From assembly GCF_016545825.1 (NCBI RefSeq), contig NC_052614.1:28359669-28423668 (forward strand): a stretch of DNA of 64,000 nt. The letters are read 5' to 3'. Below are positions 46,914-58,265 of the stretch, in pieces; position 1 is the first letter of the stretch; every line of letters begins with the position of its first letter. The notes under the pieces are model-generated. The model searched no databases, was not told the origin of the DNA, and was given only the letters and a program-made list of their open reading frames with translations. Source of the stretch: Eucalyptus grandis (lineage: Eukaryota > Streptophyta > Magnoliopsida > Myrtales > Myrtaceae). Position numbers and translations under genes: made by a program.

Positions 46914-47847
46914 TGCGTTGGAGAAATCTTCTTGAAGTATTTTGAAGTTGGCAAAACATTTCTATCAGTCTAATCGAAGGCTTGCAGACTACGATATTTA
47001 AAGTCGAAGACTTCCGGACAGCCAGACTCAAGACTCAAAGTCTATCCTCATTGACAGTCTTTAATCCGTTGAAGAAAGGTTATCCAGAATGGATGTTTCG
47101 TTAAGGATTTAACCTTATCATCCGAGAAGATCTCGTGGCTGGAAAAGACGTAACGAGAATCCTTTGATTGATCAAGATTGATTCAATGATTGAAGATTCA
47201 ATGATTGTCTAAATATTATTGGAAAGGTTCTACTTATGGAAACCGAGATCCCTGATTGTATGGGCGAACGAGTTGATGGGCTATCAACACGTTCCTTTTA
47301 ATAGCTCGAACAATCTTCCTAATTGATTCCGTCAGAGTAGATTGGAGGAATTCCTTTGGAAAGTGCCAACGGGTATGATGGCATAAAGGAGTATATAAGG
47401 AAGACGTTCTTAGTTGTTCGAGGTGTGCGCGATAGAAGAATTCCAAAGTGCGGAAGCTTCTTTTTGTTTAGACAATTCCTTTGAGCGAATACTTGTATAC
47501 AAAGAGAGTCTATATTTGTGAGAAACCTTGAGGAGGTGTGGTAGAACATCTACACTTTGTGGAATCAAGGCAAAGTTGTCTTGTAACTTCTCTTTTGATC
47601 ATAGTGAAATCCGGCCCGATTGTGGGTGTCGGTGCGAGAAGAGTGGATGTAGGCTTGGAATAAGGCGAACCACTATAAATCCTGTGTTCAATTTTCTCTC
47701 TCTCCTCACTCTCTCTACCTCGATCGTATTTCATTTTGTTAACAAGAGAAATTTCTTTTCTATCGTTTGCCAAGAAACGCTTACGTATCTCGATAAATTG
47801 TTTGTGCACCTATTCACCCCCTCTAGGTGTTTATACTAGCTATCTCA
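46914..47847 (+). repeat. LTR C: 5' LTR of element 3
   Basis: About 934 bp, starting TGCGTTGGAGAAATC and ending TACTAGCTATCTCA. The promoter-like GTATATAAGG is at 47391-47400, with the likely transcription start a little downstream. The end block CACCTATTCACCCCCTCTAG is typical of the lineage. The start has an extra CG compared with TGTTGGAGAA in its relatives. Confidence 0.88.
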
Positions 47848-47849
47848 AT

Positions 47850-47860
47850 TGGTATCGAGC
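47850..47860 (+). promoter_or_regulatory. Primer-binding site for initiator methionine tRNA
   Basis: TGGTATCGAGC lies two bases after the 5' LTR. It matches the usual copia site TGGTATCAGAGC, complementary to the 3' end of tRNA-iMet, except for a missing base. The missing base fits the CAG/CGAG anomaly seen across the window. Confidence 0.8.
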
Positions 47861-47908
47861 ACATTGTACTCACTTTGTTTGAAGTGTTTTACTTCGAGTT
47901 AAAGATCC

Positions 47909-48900
47909 ATGGCTAGTATGCTAGCACCGGGGGCGATGGAAGGGCAAAGCAATACCCAGACCACCCTACTTTGATGGAAAGGATTACAATATCTGGAAAA
48001 ACAAGATGAAAGCTTTCCTACTATCAAAGGATCCTCTGGAATGGGATGTTGTAGAAAAGGAATTACTCCTACCATTTGCATCGGTCTGAAAGAGGGAAAG
48101 AAACTATTGAGACCAGCGGAATGACTCGGGAAGAGATAAACAAAAGAGACAAGCACTCGATGCAAAAGCAATTTACTCTTTCTATTGTGCTTTGTCACCA
48201 AGCGAATATAATAGAATATCTTCTTGTGTTACAGCAAAGAAGTCTGGGACAGGGATTGCATATCACCTATGAAGGCAGTCGAGTGAAGGAAACCAGAATT
48301 AACATTCTTCTCGGTCAAATGAAGCCTTCAAAATGAAACCAGGAGAATCTATAACTGACATGTTTAACCGTTTTACAGATATTGTCAATGGTCTTGAGAA
48401 TCAAGGACAAAGAATTTATAATCCCATGAAGGTAAACAAGCTACCATGCGTGGACTCTCCAAGGATTGGAATCACATAAAGACTTCGATAAGAGAGACAC
48501 AAAGAATTATGCCATTATCTGTGAGCTGATTGGAACTCTTCAGTCTTATGAAGTGGAACGGATCAATGAAGATGAAGATCCAAAAGGTAAGAAGTCCATT
48601 GCATTAAAATCAAATGATGATTCTGATGATACGATTCCGAAGATGATATGGATGATGAGGAGCTTGCTCTCATGATAAGAAGATTCAGAAAACCTGAATA
48701 GAAAAGGAAGAAGGTTCAACTCAAAGAAACAAAGCTTTCAAAGACAGCGGACAAGTACGGTGATGATGAGGAACCAAATAAAGATGTAGTCTGCTTTGAA
48801 TGTAAGAAAAGGGACACATCAGACCCAACTGTCCTCTTCGAAGAAGAATAGAAAAAGCTGAAAAATTTCGAAAAGCTCTCAAAGCCGAGACTGGGTGATA
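47909..48900 (+). pseudogene. Copia element 3 gag
   Basis: It starts at an ATG with MASMLAPGAMEGQSN and, after a frame change, RPPYFDGKDYNIWKNKMKAF, the typical copia gag opening. The middle gives EWDVVEKG, MTREEINKRD, SITDMFNRFTDIVNGLENQ and ELIGTLQSYEVERINEDEDP. A zinc knuckle starts at CFECKK (48792) and is broken by a frame change at the Gly-His. This would be the particle-forming nucleocapsid protein. It contains several frameshifts. Confidence 0.85.
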
Positions 48901-49439
48901 CGAGTGTGAAGAAAGTGACAATGAATATGCCAATCTATGCGATGGCACAGACTGGACTCCACTGACTGGAATGACTCGGAGCCGGTGAATTTGAGGCAAG
49001 TAATTTTAAAATTCCTGTCAAAGTTTCTAAATACATTGATGAACTGTGTTTTAGTCTTAAGACTTCTCTCAAAAGAATTTCGAACTGAAAAAGGAAAACT
49101 CAGCTCTAAAACAAAAGGAAAATGTTTTAGTAGAAAGAGTTAAAAGTCTAGACTTGACTGTTTCCACTCTTAAAGAAAATGAAGATAATCTTTTAAAAAG
49201 AAAATGCTCTTTTAAAAACAGACTTATCAAATATTTCAAAGAAATATTCAATAGGATCTCGAAAAACTTGAAAAAATTCTTTCAGCTCAAAGACCTTACT
49301 TCAATAAGTCCGGTCTAGGTATGACAGCAAAAACAATTCCCTTGATTGATTTTCCTAAAGTAAAAGAAAGAATTAAGAAAGACCCTCGAGAGAGGCTTAC
49401 AAAAATCATTTCAAGAAAGTTTTTGTAAAACCTCGTAGG

Positions 49440-52400
49440 TAGAAATGCTCTTAGATGTTCAAAGTGCAACAGTCCAGAATCACTTTGAAAAAGAGTGTCC
49501 TATGGTTTGGAAACCTGTTAAGAAAGTATGGGCTAATACTGTTTTATCTTACTAACACCAAAGGACCCAAGAAAGTTTGGGTACCAAAGAAAGCTTGAGA
49601 CTTTATTTTAAATGCAGGTCTCCGTCAAGAAACGAGGTAAAGTGGTATCTTGGCAGGCGGATGCTCAAGACACATGAGGAGACTCAAATTTTTTTATAAA
49701 GCTTGCTCAAGTAAATGGTGGAAAAGTTTCATTCGGAGGAAACAGCAAAGGAAGTATTGTGGGATTTAGAACCGTGAAAATTGGAAGTCTCACAATAAGT
49801 AATGTTTCCTTAGTGGAAGGACTCAATTACAATCTTCTCACTATTAGTCAATTGTGTGATAATGGTTTCAAGATCTTCTTTCAAGAAGGAACATGTTCGG
49901 AATCGGTAAAAGACTCTACTCGTCTTTCATGGGTCGAAGACATGGAAATATCTATCTTACGGATGTGAAACCAAATGAATCGCAATGTCTTATCTCAATT
50001 CAAGACGAAGCAAGCTTATGGCACAAAAAGCTTGGTCATGTCAACATGAAGCAATTAGCCAAAATCTCATCAAAGGCTAGTTCGAGGTCTACCCAAATTG
50101 CCATACCAAAAGACTGATCCATGCACTCCATGTATTCGGGAAAAGCAGGTAAGAAATTCATTTAAGCCAATAAATCATGTCTCTACTAATCATGTACTAC
50201 GCTTGATTGCATATGGATCTCTTCGGACCAATCCAGAACCACAGTATTGGGGTAAGAAATATTGCCTAGTAATTGTTGACGATTACTCCGTTTTACTTGG
50301 GTATATTTCCTTGCAAGTAAGTCCGAAACCTTTTCGTATTTTGAAAAATTTGCTAAAAAGGTTCAAAATGAAAAAGGATGTGTTATCTAGTATAAGAACA
50401 TATCACGGAGGTGAATTTGAAAATCAAGATTTTACAAAATTTTGTGATGAATCGCTTTAAGCATGTGTTCTCCTCTCCATATACTCCTTAGCAAAATGGA
50501 GTTGTGGAAAGAAAGAATAGATCTCTTCAAGAAATGGCTAGAACTCTTTTAATTGAAAGTAAGATTTCTTCACGATTTTGAAATTTGAAGTTTGTTTCAA
50601 CAGCATGCTATATCATCAATAGAGTCTTCTTAAGACCTATTCTCTAGAAAACCCCTTATGAGTTATTCAAAGATAAGAAGCCTATTGTTTCATACTTTCA
50701 TGTATTCGGTTGCAAATGTTTTATATTGAAAAATGCAAAAGATCGAGTTGGTAAGTTTGAAGAAAGATCGGATGAAGGTATCTTCCTTGGATATTCTACA
50801 TCAAGCAAAGCCTACTGAGTCTATAACAAGAAGAGCCAGATCGTGGAGGAGTCAATGAATGTCAAATTTCAAGACTCAACGCAAGATGAATCAAGTCAGA
50901 CTCATCAGAAAGAGTCCGAACCTGCTCGAGACTCTCCAAAGCTTACAACTCAAGAAGCATCTCGAGACTCCGGGAAGACCAACATCGGGTTGTTAGTGAA
51001 GATCCAAATAAAGAAAGAGATCATCAACAGGACAAATCAACAAGTGGCGGAAGCATAAGTCGGTCATCCCAAATATCTTATAATTTGCGAAATTAATGAA
51101 GGAATTCGCACTAGATCCAAAAGGCGAGAAGAAGAGTCTAGTCTTTGTGGCTCTCGTTTCTGAAATTGAACCAAAGAGCATAGAAGAAGCTTTATCTTAT
51201 GAAAGCTGGATTGAAGCTATGCAAGAAGAGCTCGATAGGTTCAATATTAATGATGTCGGGAATTGACATCCAAACCAAAAGGTAAAAGCTGTTATTGGAG
51301 CTAAATGGGTGTTCGAAACAAGATGAATGAGAAAGGAAAAGTCGTACGAAACAAAGCAAGACTTGTGGCCAAGGGATATACGCAAGAAGAAGGAATAGAC
51401 TATGATGAGACTTACACTCTAGTGGCAAGGTTAGAAGCTATTCGACTATTACTTGCGTTTGCTTGTTATAAGAATTTCAGGTTATTCCAAATGGACGTCA
51501 AAAGCGCCTTCCTAAATGGATTTATCCATGAGGAAGTTTATGTGGAACAACCACCAGGGTTTGAAGACCCAAAGAAGCCGGACTCGGTCTTGGACCGAAA
51601 AGGCTTTGTATGGTTTAAAGCAAGCACCTCGGGCTTGGTACGACAGATTAAGTAAGTTCTTAATACAAAATGGTTTTGTCAAAGGTAAAGTAGATACGAC
51701 TTTATTTATCAAAAAGGAAAACAAAAGTTTCTTACTTGTTCAAATATATGTGGATGATATTATTTTTGGATCCTCTAATAAAAGTACGTGCAAGAAATTT
51801 TCTAAGTCTATGCGGGATGAGTTTGAAATGAGTATGATGGGAGAGTTAACATTCTTTCTTGGTCTTCAAGTAAAACAATTGAATGAAGGAACTTTTATTT
51901 ATCAAGAAAAATATGTTAATGATCTTGTCAAAGGTTTGGACTGGAAAAGTGCAAAAAGACCGACATACCAATGTCAAGTTCTTTAAAGTTAGACAAAGAT
52001 GAAGAAGGGAAGAAAGTTGATCAAAAGCTGTACAGGAGCATTATTGGATCACTTCTTTATCTTACTGCTTCTAGACCTGACATTTTGTTGAGTGTTTGCA
52101 TCTGTGCTAGGTTTCAATCAGATCCTAGAGAATCTCATCTCAGTGCTGCGAAACGCATCATTAAATACGTTCTTCATCATCAAGCATCGGTCTTTGGTAT
52201 CCTAAGAAGGAGACTTTAATCTTGCAGGATATTCGAGACGCAGATCGGCCGGTTGCGAGTTGATAGAAAGAGCACTTCGGGGAACTTGCCGGTTGCTTGG
52301 AAACGGGGACGGTGTATTGGTTTTCAAGGAAACAAAGCACTGTGTCTCTTTCAACAACGAGGCAGAGTATGTAGCTCTTGGAAGTCAGCTGTTCGCAAAT

Positions 52401-52650
52401 TCTATGGATAAAACAACAACTAAGAGACTTTGAAATTGAAGACTCATGCACGGAGATTAATTGCGACAACACCAGCACTATCAACCTCACCAAAAATCCA
52501 ATTCTCCATTCAAGAGCAAAGCATATAGAGATTCAACATCACTTTATTAGAGACCATGTTCAAAATGGAGATATTTCAATTCAATTTGTTGACTCAAAGA
52601 ATCAAGTTGGCGGATATATTCACAAAGCCTTTGGAGAAAAATCAATTTGA
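49440..52650 (+). pseudogene. Copia element 3 pol, degenerate
   Basis: The protease region keeps flanking sequence (KWYL, then CSRHM-like), but the Asp-Ser-Gly codons are not readable (CTTGGCAGGCGGATGC near 49648). Pre-integrase and integrase: LWHKKLGHVNMKQLAKISSK (from about 50016), CTPC, VDDYS, and RTYHGGEFENQDF, where Tyr replaces the second catalytic Asp. Reverse transcriptase: [20 protein letters not shown] and [20 protein letters not shown] (frame 51305-51655), then [18 protein letters not shown] and [12 protein letters not shown] with YVDD at 51747-51758 (51516-51986). RNase H ends NPILHSRAKHIEIQHHF (52378-52650). At least six frame changes are present. Confidence 0.9.
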
Positions 52651-53129
52651 ATCTATCCGTTTCAGACTCAACATTTTGAGGTATGAGGATATCAAAGTCT
52701 AAAGACTTTTTAGACTCGAGACTTACAAGACTTTATCCGAAAGATAGTCTTGGTACGACCGTCGGCGTAAGTCTTTCTCTCCTTAATCTCATCTTGAAAA
52801 GGTACGATCGTCAGACTGTGTTTTAATTGTTGCTATATTTAATCGACGTAAATATTGCATCGTTTCATTTTCAAAAGGAAGTTATTTTTGAAATGGCTAT
52901 TTTTGCGGAAAAGACAGTTATTTTGAAAAGGCATTTTTTATTTCCTTTGTGACGGTTCGTTTATTTCTCTTTTTAACCGATCGTGCACCTTTGTCGATTC
53001 CTCTTCACTTCACTCTCGAAAACCTAGAAAGCATCGATCCTCCATTCCCGTTTGTCTTATTTGTTTAATCTTCAAAAAGTTGTCATCTTTCGGGAAAGTC
53101 AAACAAGGAATCTTCCAAAACCGAGAAAG

Positions 53130-55070
53130 ATGTCATCTTCAAGAAAGTCTTCGAGAATCGCAAGCGGGGGACCACGGCGAATGAGTGAGGGGGCCTACGC
53201 ACTTCGATCTTGCTGATGAAGAAGTGAATCCCGAACGGCAAGCGAGCCCACAACATTCTCGGCGGCGTCACTCTCCACCATCTAGTCCTCAAGGCGTTGA
53301 TCATCAACAACAGGAAGAAATCATCGAGGATGCAGACCCCACAAAGGATATAGTAACGAATATATCTTTATACGGAAAATGGAAAGTTTGGGAATTGCTC
53401 GTAAAGGGGTGGCTGAGGAAACCCTTGCGAATATCCCAAGTGATCCTCGTGACTGGGGGCCGAATCCTGTAGATGGAAATGATGATGACAATTTGTACAG
53501 CTATTTCAACCAAAAATGGGTATTACGGCTGAAATTCAAGGAAAATGGGAGATTTGTTCGGATCAAAGGAACAAAAGGATGCGTACTCGAAATTGCCGGG
53601 CGTGGGGTAATAAACCTAGGAGTGTGGATTTTGATTTTCTGGATCTTTGTGAATGTGAACTTGGGGAAAAGTTCAATCATCTTCAACTTGAAAAGTTACA
53701 TTACGACAATACGAGGCTTATCTTTGAATTTTGCATATTTCTATTCAAATCTTAGCTTTTTGGATGCGAATAGATTCTCCTTCAACGTTAAAGACCAAGA
53801 TTATGTTGTGCATATGAATATGCTGGCAGATGTGTTAGGAGTTGAAAGAGGAAGATATCAACCAATTAAAGTTTACATTGCTCGAGCCACACTTGAACTA
53901 GTGAAGGACGGAGAATAGATGAGAAGATCACCTATTTAAGGATGAGTGCATTCAACATCTTGCTTCACAAGATTGTGATTAATTGCCTCGACCTAAATCA
54001 ACTTCCAAGACTGATGTTTCAAGTTGGAGGCCAGCTGATGTATGCCATTCTCTTTGGAAAAAGGTTTTCTCTCCCTCACCTTTGTTATGTTTCACATGTA
54101 TAGAGCAATGATGAAGGACAGAGGTCAACTCCTTACCCAAGCCTTGTTACGAAGTTATTCGAGACATTTGAATATTCAGCCTCCACAAATCTTTTGTGTT
54201 CGACCATGCGATCATATGGTGGTAGGACTGAAAATGGTGACCAAAATGCGTGCGAAGGAACTAAGCAGGGGTTGGAGAAGTTCAAGGAAGACTCTGCCAA
54301 ATCTCATCAACTCTCTTCTCTTGCTGCTAAAAGAAAATGGAAGGAGCCCATGGCTGCTCCATCCAAAGAAGAAGAGCTCTCTCGTTGAGGACGAAGATGA
54401 TGACGAAGACATCACCATCTCTGCAATGGCTTTGAAGAATTTAAGTCGTCTGTTCCTGAAAGGATCGGAACAAATGACGAAAGAAGCGAGAGGAGAAGGA
54501 TGAAGAAGAAAGAGAAGCGTCAAAACGAGATGAGGAAAAAGACACGAAGAAGAAAGAAGAGAAGAAGGAGAACACAGGGAAATCTCTTCTCCACCTAGGC
54601 ATGGAAACGGGGAGATCGGGGAAAGGAGTGAAAGTCTTCATATCTTATGCAAGTGAAGGAGTCGAGTCGCTCACTGCAGACCCAGAGGATGTTTATGCAT
54701 CTCAATTTCCGAAGAAGGTCATGAAGCTTCATCGCCAAACCTGCGAGATTATCTTTGATCTACCATCGTCACGCATTTACTCCATCGAGATCGAGCCGAA
54801 GCAAGTACTCGGGTGATAATGGAGTAGATTTTTGCGAGAATCATGGATATTCTCTTGGAAATGCGAGGTCAAATTTATGCCTTGGGATGCGAAGTTCAAA
54901 GCTTGAAGAATGAAGGTCAAGCTTCTTCTGTTCATTGAATGATAAAATGCAAGCCCTCTCTGTTGGATTCAGGCCAATGCCAAGGGTGAGGAGATTGCAC
55001 AGGCGAAGGAAGACTTCAAAGGGTGGAAGGCATCGTTCGGTCTATGGAAGATTTCCCAGCTTGTCAAGCG
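53130..55070 (+). pseudogene. Copia element 3 third ORF (envelope-like position)
   Basis: It begins at an ATG with MSSSRKSSRIASGGPRRM, then RGPTHFDLADEEVNPERQAS and a Gln/Pro-rich stretch. Frame 53379-53918 holds WVLRLKFKENGRFVRIKG, FAYFYSNLSFLDANRFSFN and KDQDYVVHMNMLADVLGVER. An acidic run (EDEDDDEDITIS), a charged region (54440-54560) and IEIEPKQVLG follow. Homology to elements 1 and 2 is clear along the whole length. The role is unknown. It is in the place of the envelope-like frame of soybean SIRE1, but no membrane anchor was seen. Confidence 0.77.
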
Positions 55071-55435
55071 TTCCCAAGCAATCTTGACTTCATCTCATCC
55101 CTTTTTAATGATGACAAAAAGGGGGAGAGATGCAAAGATTTGATCAAACTTTCAATCATTAAACTTTTAGCTGTTTGTTGGATTGTTTGTTGTTTTGTTT
55201 GACTTTGTTTTGTGTACGGATGAGAACTAAACTAGACTTGGACTTATTTGCTTCTATTAACTAGTATTGATATCTTATGGATGGCTTTTCATATATTAGA
55301 CTAACCTATTTTTCTGTAGTTGTAGATTCTAGTATTTATTCTTTTAGCCATTTATCTCTATAAGATATGCATATGTGTTTAATGTTTTGCGGAGTCATAG
55401 TTATCCAATCTACTTGAGGAAAGTTTTGTCACCAT

Positions 55436-55447
55436 CAAGGGGGAGAT
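55436..55447 (+). promoter_or_regulatory. Polypurine tract next to LTR D
   Basis: CAAGGGGGAGAT directly precedes TGTTGGGAG. A second purine motif, GACAAAAAGGGGGAGAGATG, lies about 315 bp upstream (55112-55131). Confidence 0.78.
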
Positions 55448-56368
55448 TGTTGGGAGAAAATCTTCTTGAAGTATTTTAAGAGATTGACAAAAAGCGTTTC
55501 TATCGAGTCTAGTCGAAGGCTTGCGGACCGTATTTAAAGTGAGAAGGCTGGACAGCGAGCTCGAGGCTAAAAGTCTATCCTCATTGATAGTCTCTAATCA
55601 GTTGAAGAAAAGGTTATCCATAACTGGATGTTTCGTTAAGGATTTAACTTATCATCCGGAGAAGATCGTGTAATTTGGAAAAGACGTGGGAATCCTTTGA
55701 TTGATCAAGATTGATTCAATGATTGAAGATTCGATGATTGTCTAAATATTATTGGAAGGTTCTACTTATGGAAACCGAGATCCTAATTGTATGGGCGGAA
55801 CGAGTTGATGGGCTATCAACACATTCCTTTAATAGCTGAACAATCTTCATAATTGATTCCGTCCAACGGGTAGATTGGAGGAATTCCTTTGGTAAGTGCC
55901 AACAGGTATGATGGCATAAAGGAGTATATAAGGAAGACGTTCTTAGTTGTTCGAGAGCGCGATAGAAGAATTCAAAGTCTGAAACTTCTTTTGTTTAGAC
56001 AATTCCTTTGAGCGAATACTTGTATACAAAAGAGAGTCTATATTTGTGAAAACCTTGAGGAGGTGTGGTAGAACATCTACACTATGGAATCAAAGGCAAA
56101 GCTGTGCTGTAACTTCTCTTTTGATTATAGTGAAATCCAGCCGGTGGGCTTTCGGTGCGGAAAGAGTGGACGTAGGCTTAGAATAAGCCGAACCACTATA
56201 AATCTTGTGTTCAATTTTCTCTTACTCACTCTCTCTACCTCGATCAGTATTTCATTTTGTTAATCAAGAGAGAATTTATTTTCTATCGTTTGCCAAGAAA
56301 CTTCTGTATCTCGATAAATTGTTTGTGCACCTATTCACCCCCTCTAGGTGTTTATACTAGCTATCTCG
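55448..56368 (+). repeat. LTR D: 3' LTR of element 3
   Basis: About 921 bp, starting TGTTGGGAGAAAATC and ending near TACTAGCTATCTCG. TATATAAG is at 55924-55931. It is similar to LTR C throughout, including ATTGATTCAATGATTGAAGA. The last A of the expected CA end is not seen, so the border is approximate. Confidence 0.87.
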
Positions 56369-58265
56369 GGACCGGCGTGTGTCGGTAATTCTTACTCGTG
56401 TGAGTAGTGATTGATTTAAGACGTTCCAAATGATGTGTGAAATTGCTGCATAGTTGTTATGAAGCTTGTGCTGACCTACAAGAAGGAGCGAGGTGAGATA
56501 AGTTCTTTGCTCTAATTGCAGCGGTTGTGTGGTTAGGAGCTTCTAGGTGTATTACCGATTCTAATCGGGGTTTTAGAGCGTGAACTCGCTGAAATTTATA
56601 TCTTACCCCGTCGTGGGCTTAATTTTTCAAGACCGTAAAGTGGAGAACCTCGGAGAGCTAGCTGAGGTGATCTAAAGTGTAGGTCAAGAGAATAGTTTCT
56701 TTTGAGAGTCGATCTTTTTGAAGTCTTATATGGTTGTAGATTTTTGTACTTGACTCGGTGTGTATTTAAAAGCATGTTTTGTTTGAGAATCTGTTGTCCT
56801 ACTTTTTTATCTCGAGATGGTTACTGTTAGGGATTTGTTATTCACTTCCGCATGTGCAATAAAATGAATGGGTCGGCGATTTGTCCCGGGAAGTTGCAAA
56901 TTTTATCGATCACAGAGGGATGAGTATGTGCTCGAGGATTAGGCGCGGCATAATAGCAATAGAATGAACAGGGCTGGTGGCATAATTTGGTACTCACACT
57001 ACCATAGGGAAGGGTACAATTAGGCTGATTGTCCATCTACGAAAAAACAATGTAATAGCAGGGACAATGCAAGACAAAAATGTAAGGGTCTGTGAGGGCA
57101 ATGCAGAAAGCAATGATGCAGAACCAACTGCAAAAGTCAACTTAGTCTAATAATGCACAATAGATGAGTAAATGTCAAGTATATTGTTTGTTAGGTTCAG
57201 TGTCGTTGTATTACATCTTCTTGTCAAATTAAGTTAATTCCGTTGTAATATGTGTAGCTTAGAAACAAAGCAACTAAAGAGGCTTTTGAAAGTTTTGCAC
57301 CACAACAAGCACACGCAATTGGCAAAAGGCTAAGGCATATGGCTATGGGTTGCTTATAAACATGAATTCCAACATGACGATTCTAAATCTAAGTTTTTTT
57401 AGGTCCTATGCATTTTAATGTACATCATTTGATTGACGTGATAACTTATCAAGGTTATATGGCTCTATAGCCTAGGAGAAGTTTTGAGGTGTTAAAAAAA
57501 ATCTCAAGGAGGACCAAATCAATAACTGGCACCACCTAGAACAAGAAGCCAAAGGCAAGCACAAGTAAATCAACCAATGGAAATTGAGCACAATCAAGAA
57601 GAAGCAACCCAATGCAACTCCAAAATAGAGGATAGAATGGGTGGCTTGAAAATATTGTTCATCTTAATTTAACGTGGAAGTGATACATCAATCTCAATCT
57701 GCTACCATAGTGCCAAGACCAATCACATGAAGTTCCTCCAACTTAAACACCATAAGAAATGAAAGTCCAAGCAAAAGAACGGCTGCTCCAAAAAGATAAG
57801 ATAATGGAAAAAGGAACACGAGTGAAGGATGTGCCTAAAGTTCTAGTACAGAAGAGTGCACAAATCATGAATCATATCAAGAGCCTGTGAAAAAAGAAGA
57901 AAAAAGTGGAGGAGGTTGTTTAGCTTGAGTGATGGGAGGGGTGTGTCTATTTTTGTTTTGTGTGAGGTATTTCATATTGTTGTTGCCTTTTGGCTGTTGA
58001 TGTCTTTAGTAGCAATATTGTTCACTATAAATGTAAGAATATCATTTTGCTATTGATGCGGAATATTATTATTTTTAATCAAGGATTATCGTTTGTTGTT
58101 TAGTCTAAATGCAATGTTATTTGATTAAATCCAAACTAGGGTAGATGGAATCTATGTATAGTGCTTCTTGTGAGCTATTACAGGAGGACAAGAATAAGAC
58201 TCTTGGAATCTTACTTAAGCTAACACTAAGAAGTTTTAAAAAAAAGAAACCAACAACTTATTTTT
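56369..58265. other. Probable right part of the interrupted LTR, then intergenic DNA
   Basis: The first 450 bp (to about 56810) carry LTR-like text (TACCCCGTCGTGGGC, GTGGAGAACCTCGGAGAGC) and are probably the right part of the sequence split by element 3. The remainder is A+T-rich with no recognised gene; small frames such as the minus-strand 56842-57036 have no support. Confidence 0.4.

Larger units (their letters stand above)
46914..56368 (+). mobile_element. Ty1/copia Sirevirus-type element 3, structurally complete
   Basis: About 9.45 kb, with a 5' LTR (46914-47847), primer-binding site (47850), gag (47909-48900 and on), pol (49440-52650), third ORF (53130-55070), polypurine tract (55436-55447) and 3' LTR (55448-56368). 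Only this element has both LTRs and a primer site. The two LTRs are close in sequence and differ largely by small indels, which suggests a recent insertion or sequence error. No unambiguous 5-bp target duplication was found. All coding frames carry breaks. Confidence 0.9.

Noticed and set aside
46909..56379. Target-site duplication TCGTG/GCGTG around element 3
   Set aside because: The right-hand candidate lies several bases beyond the LTR end and differs by one base; the border is too uncertain.
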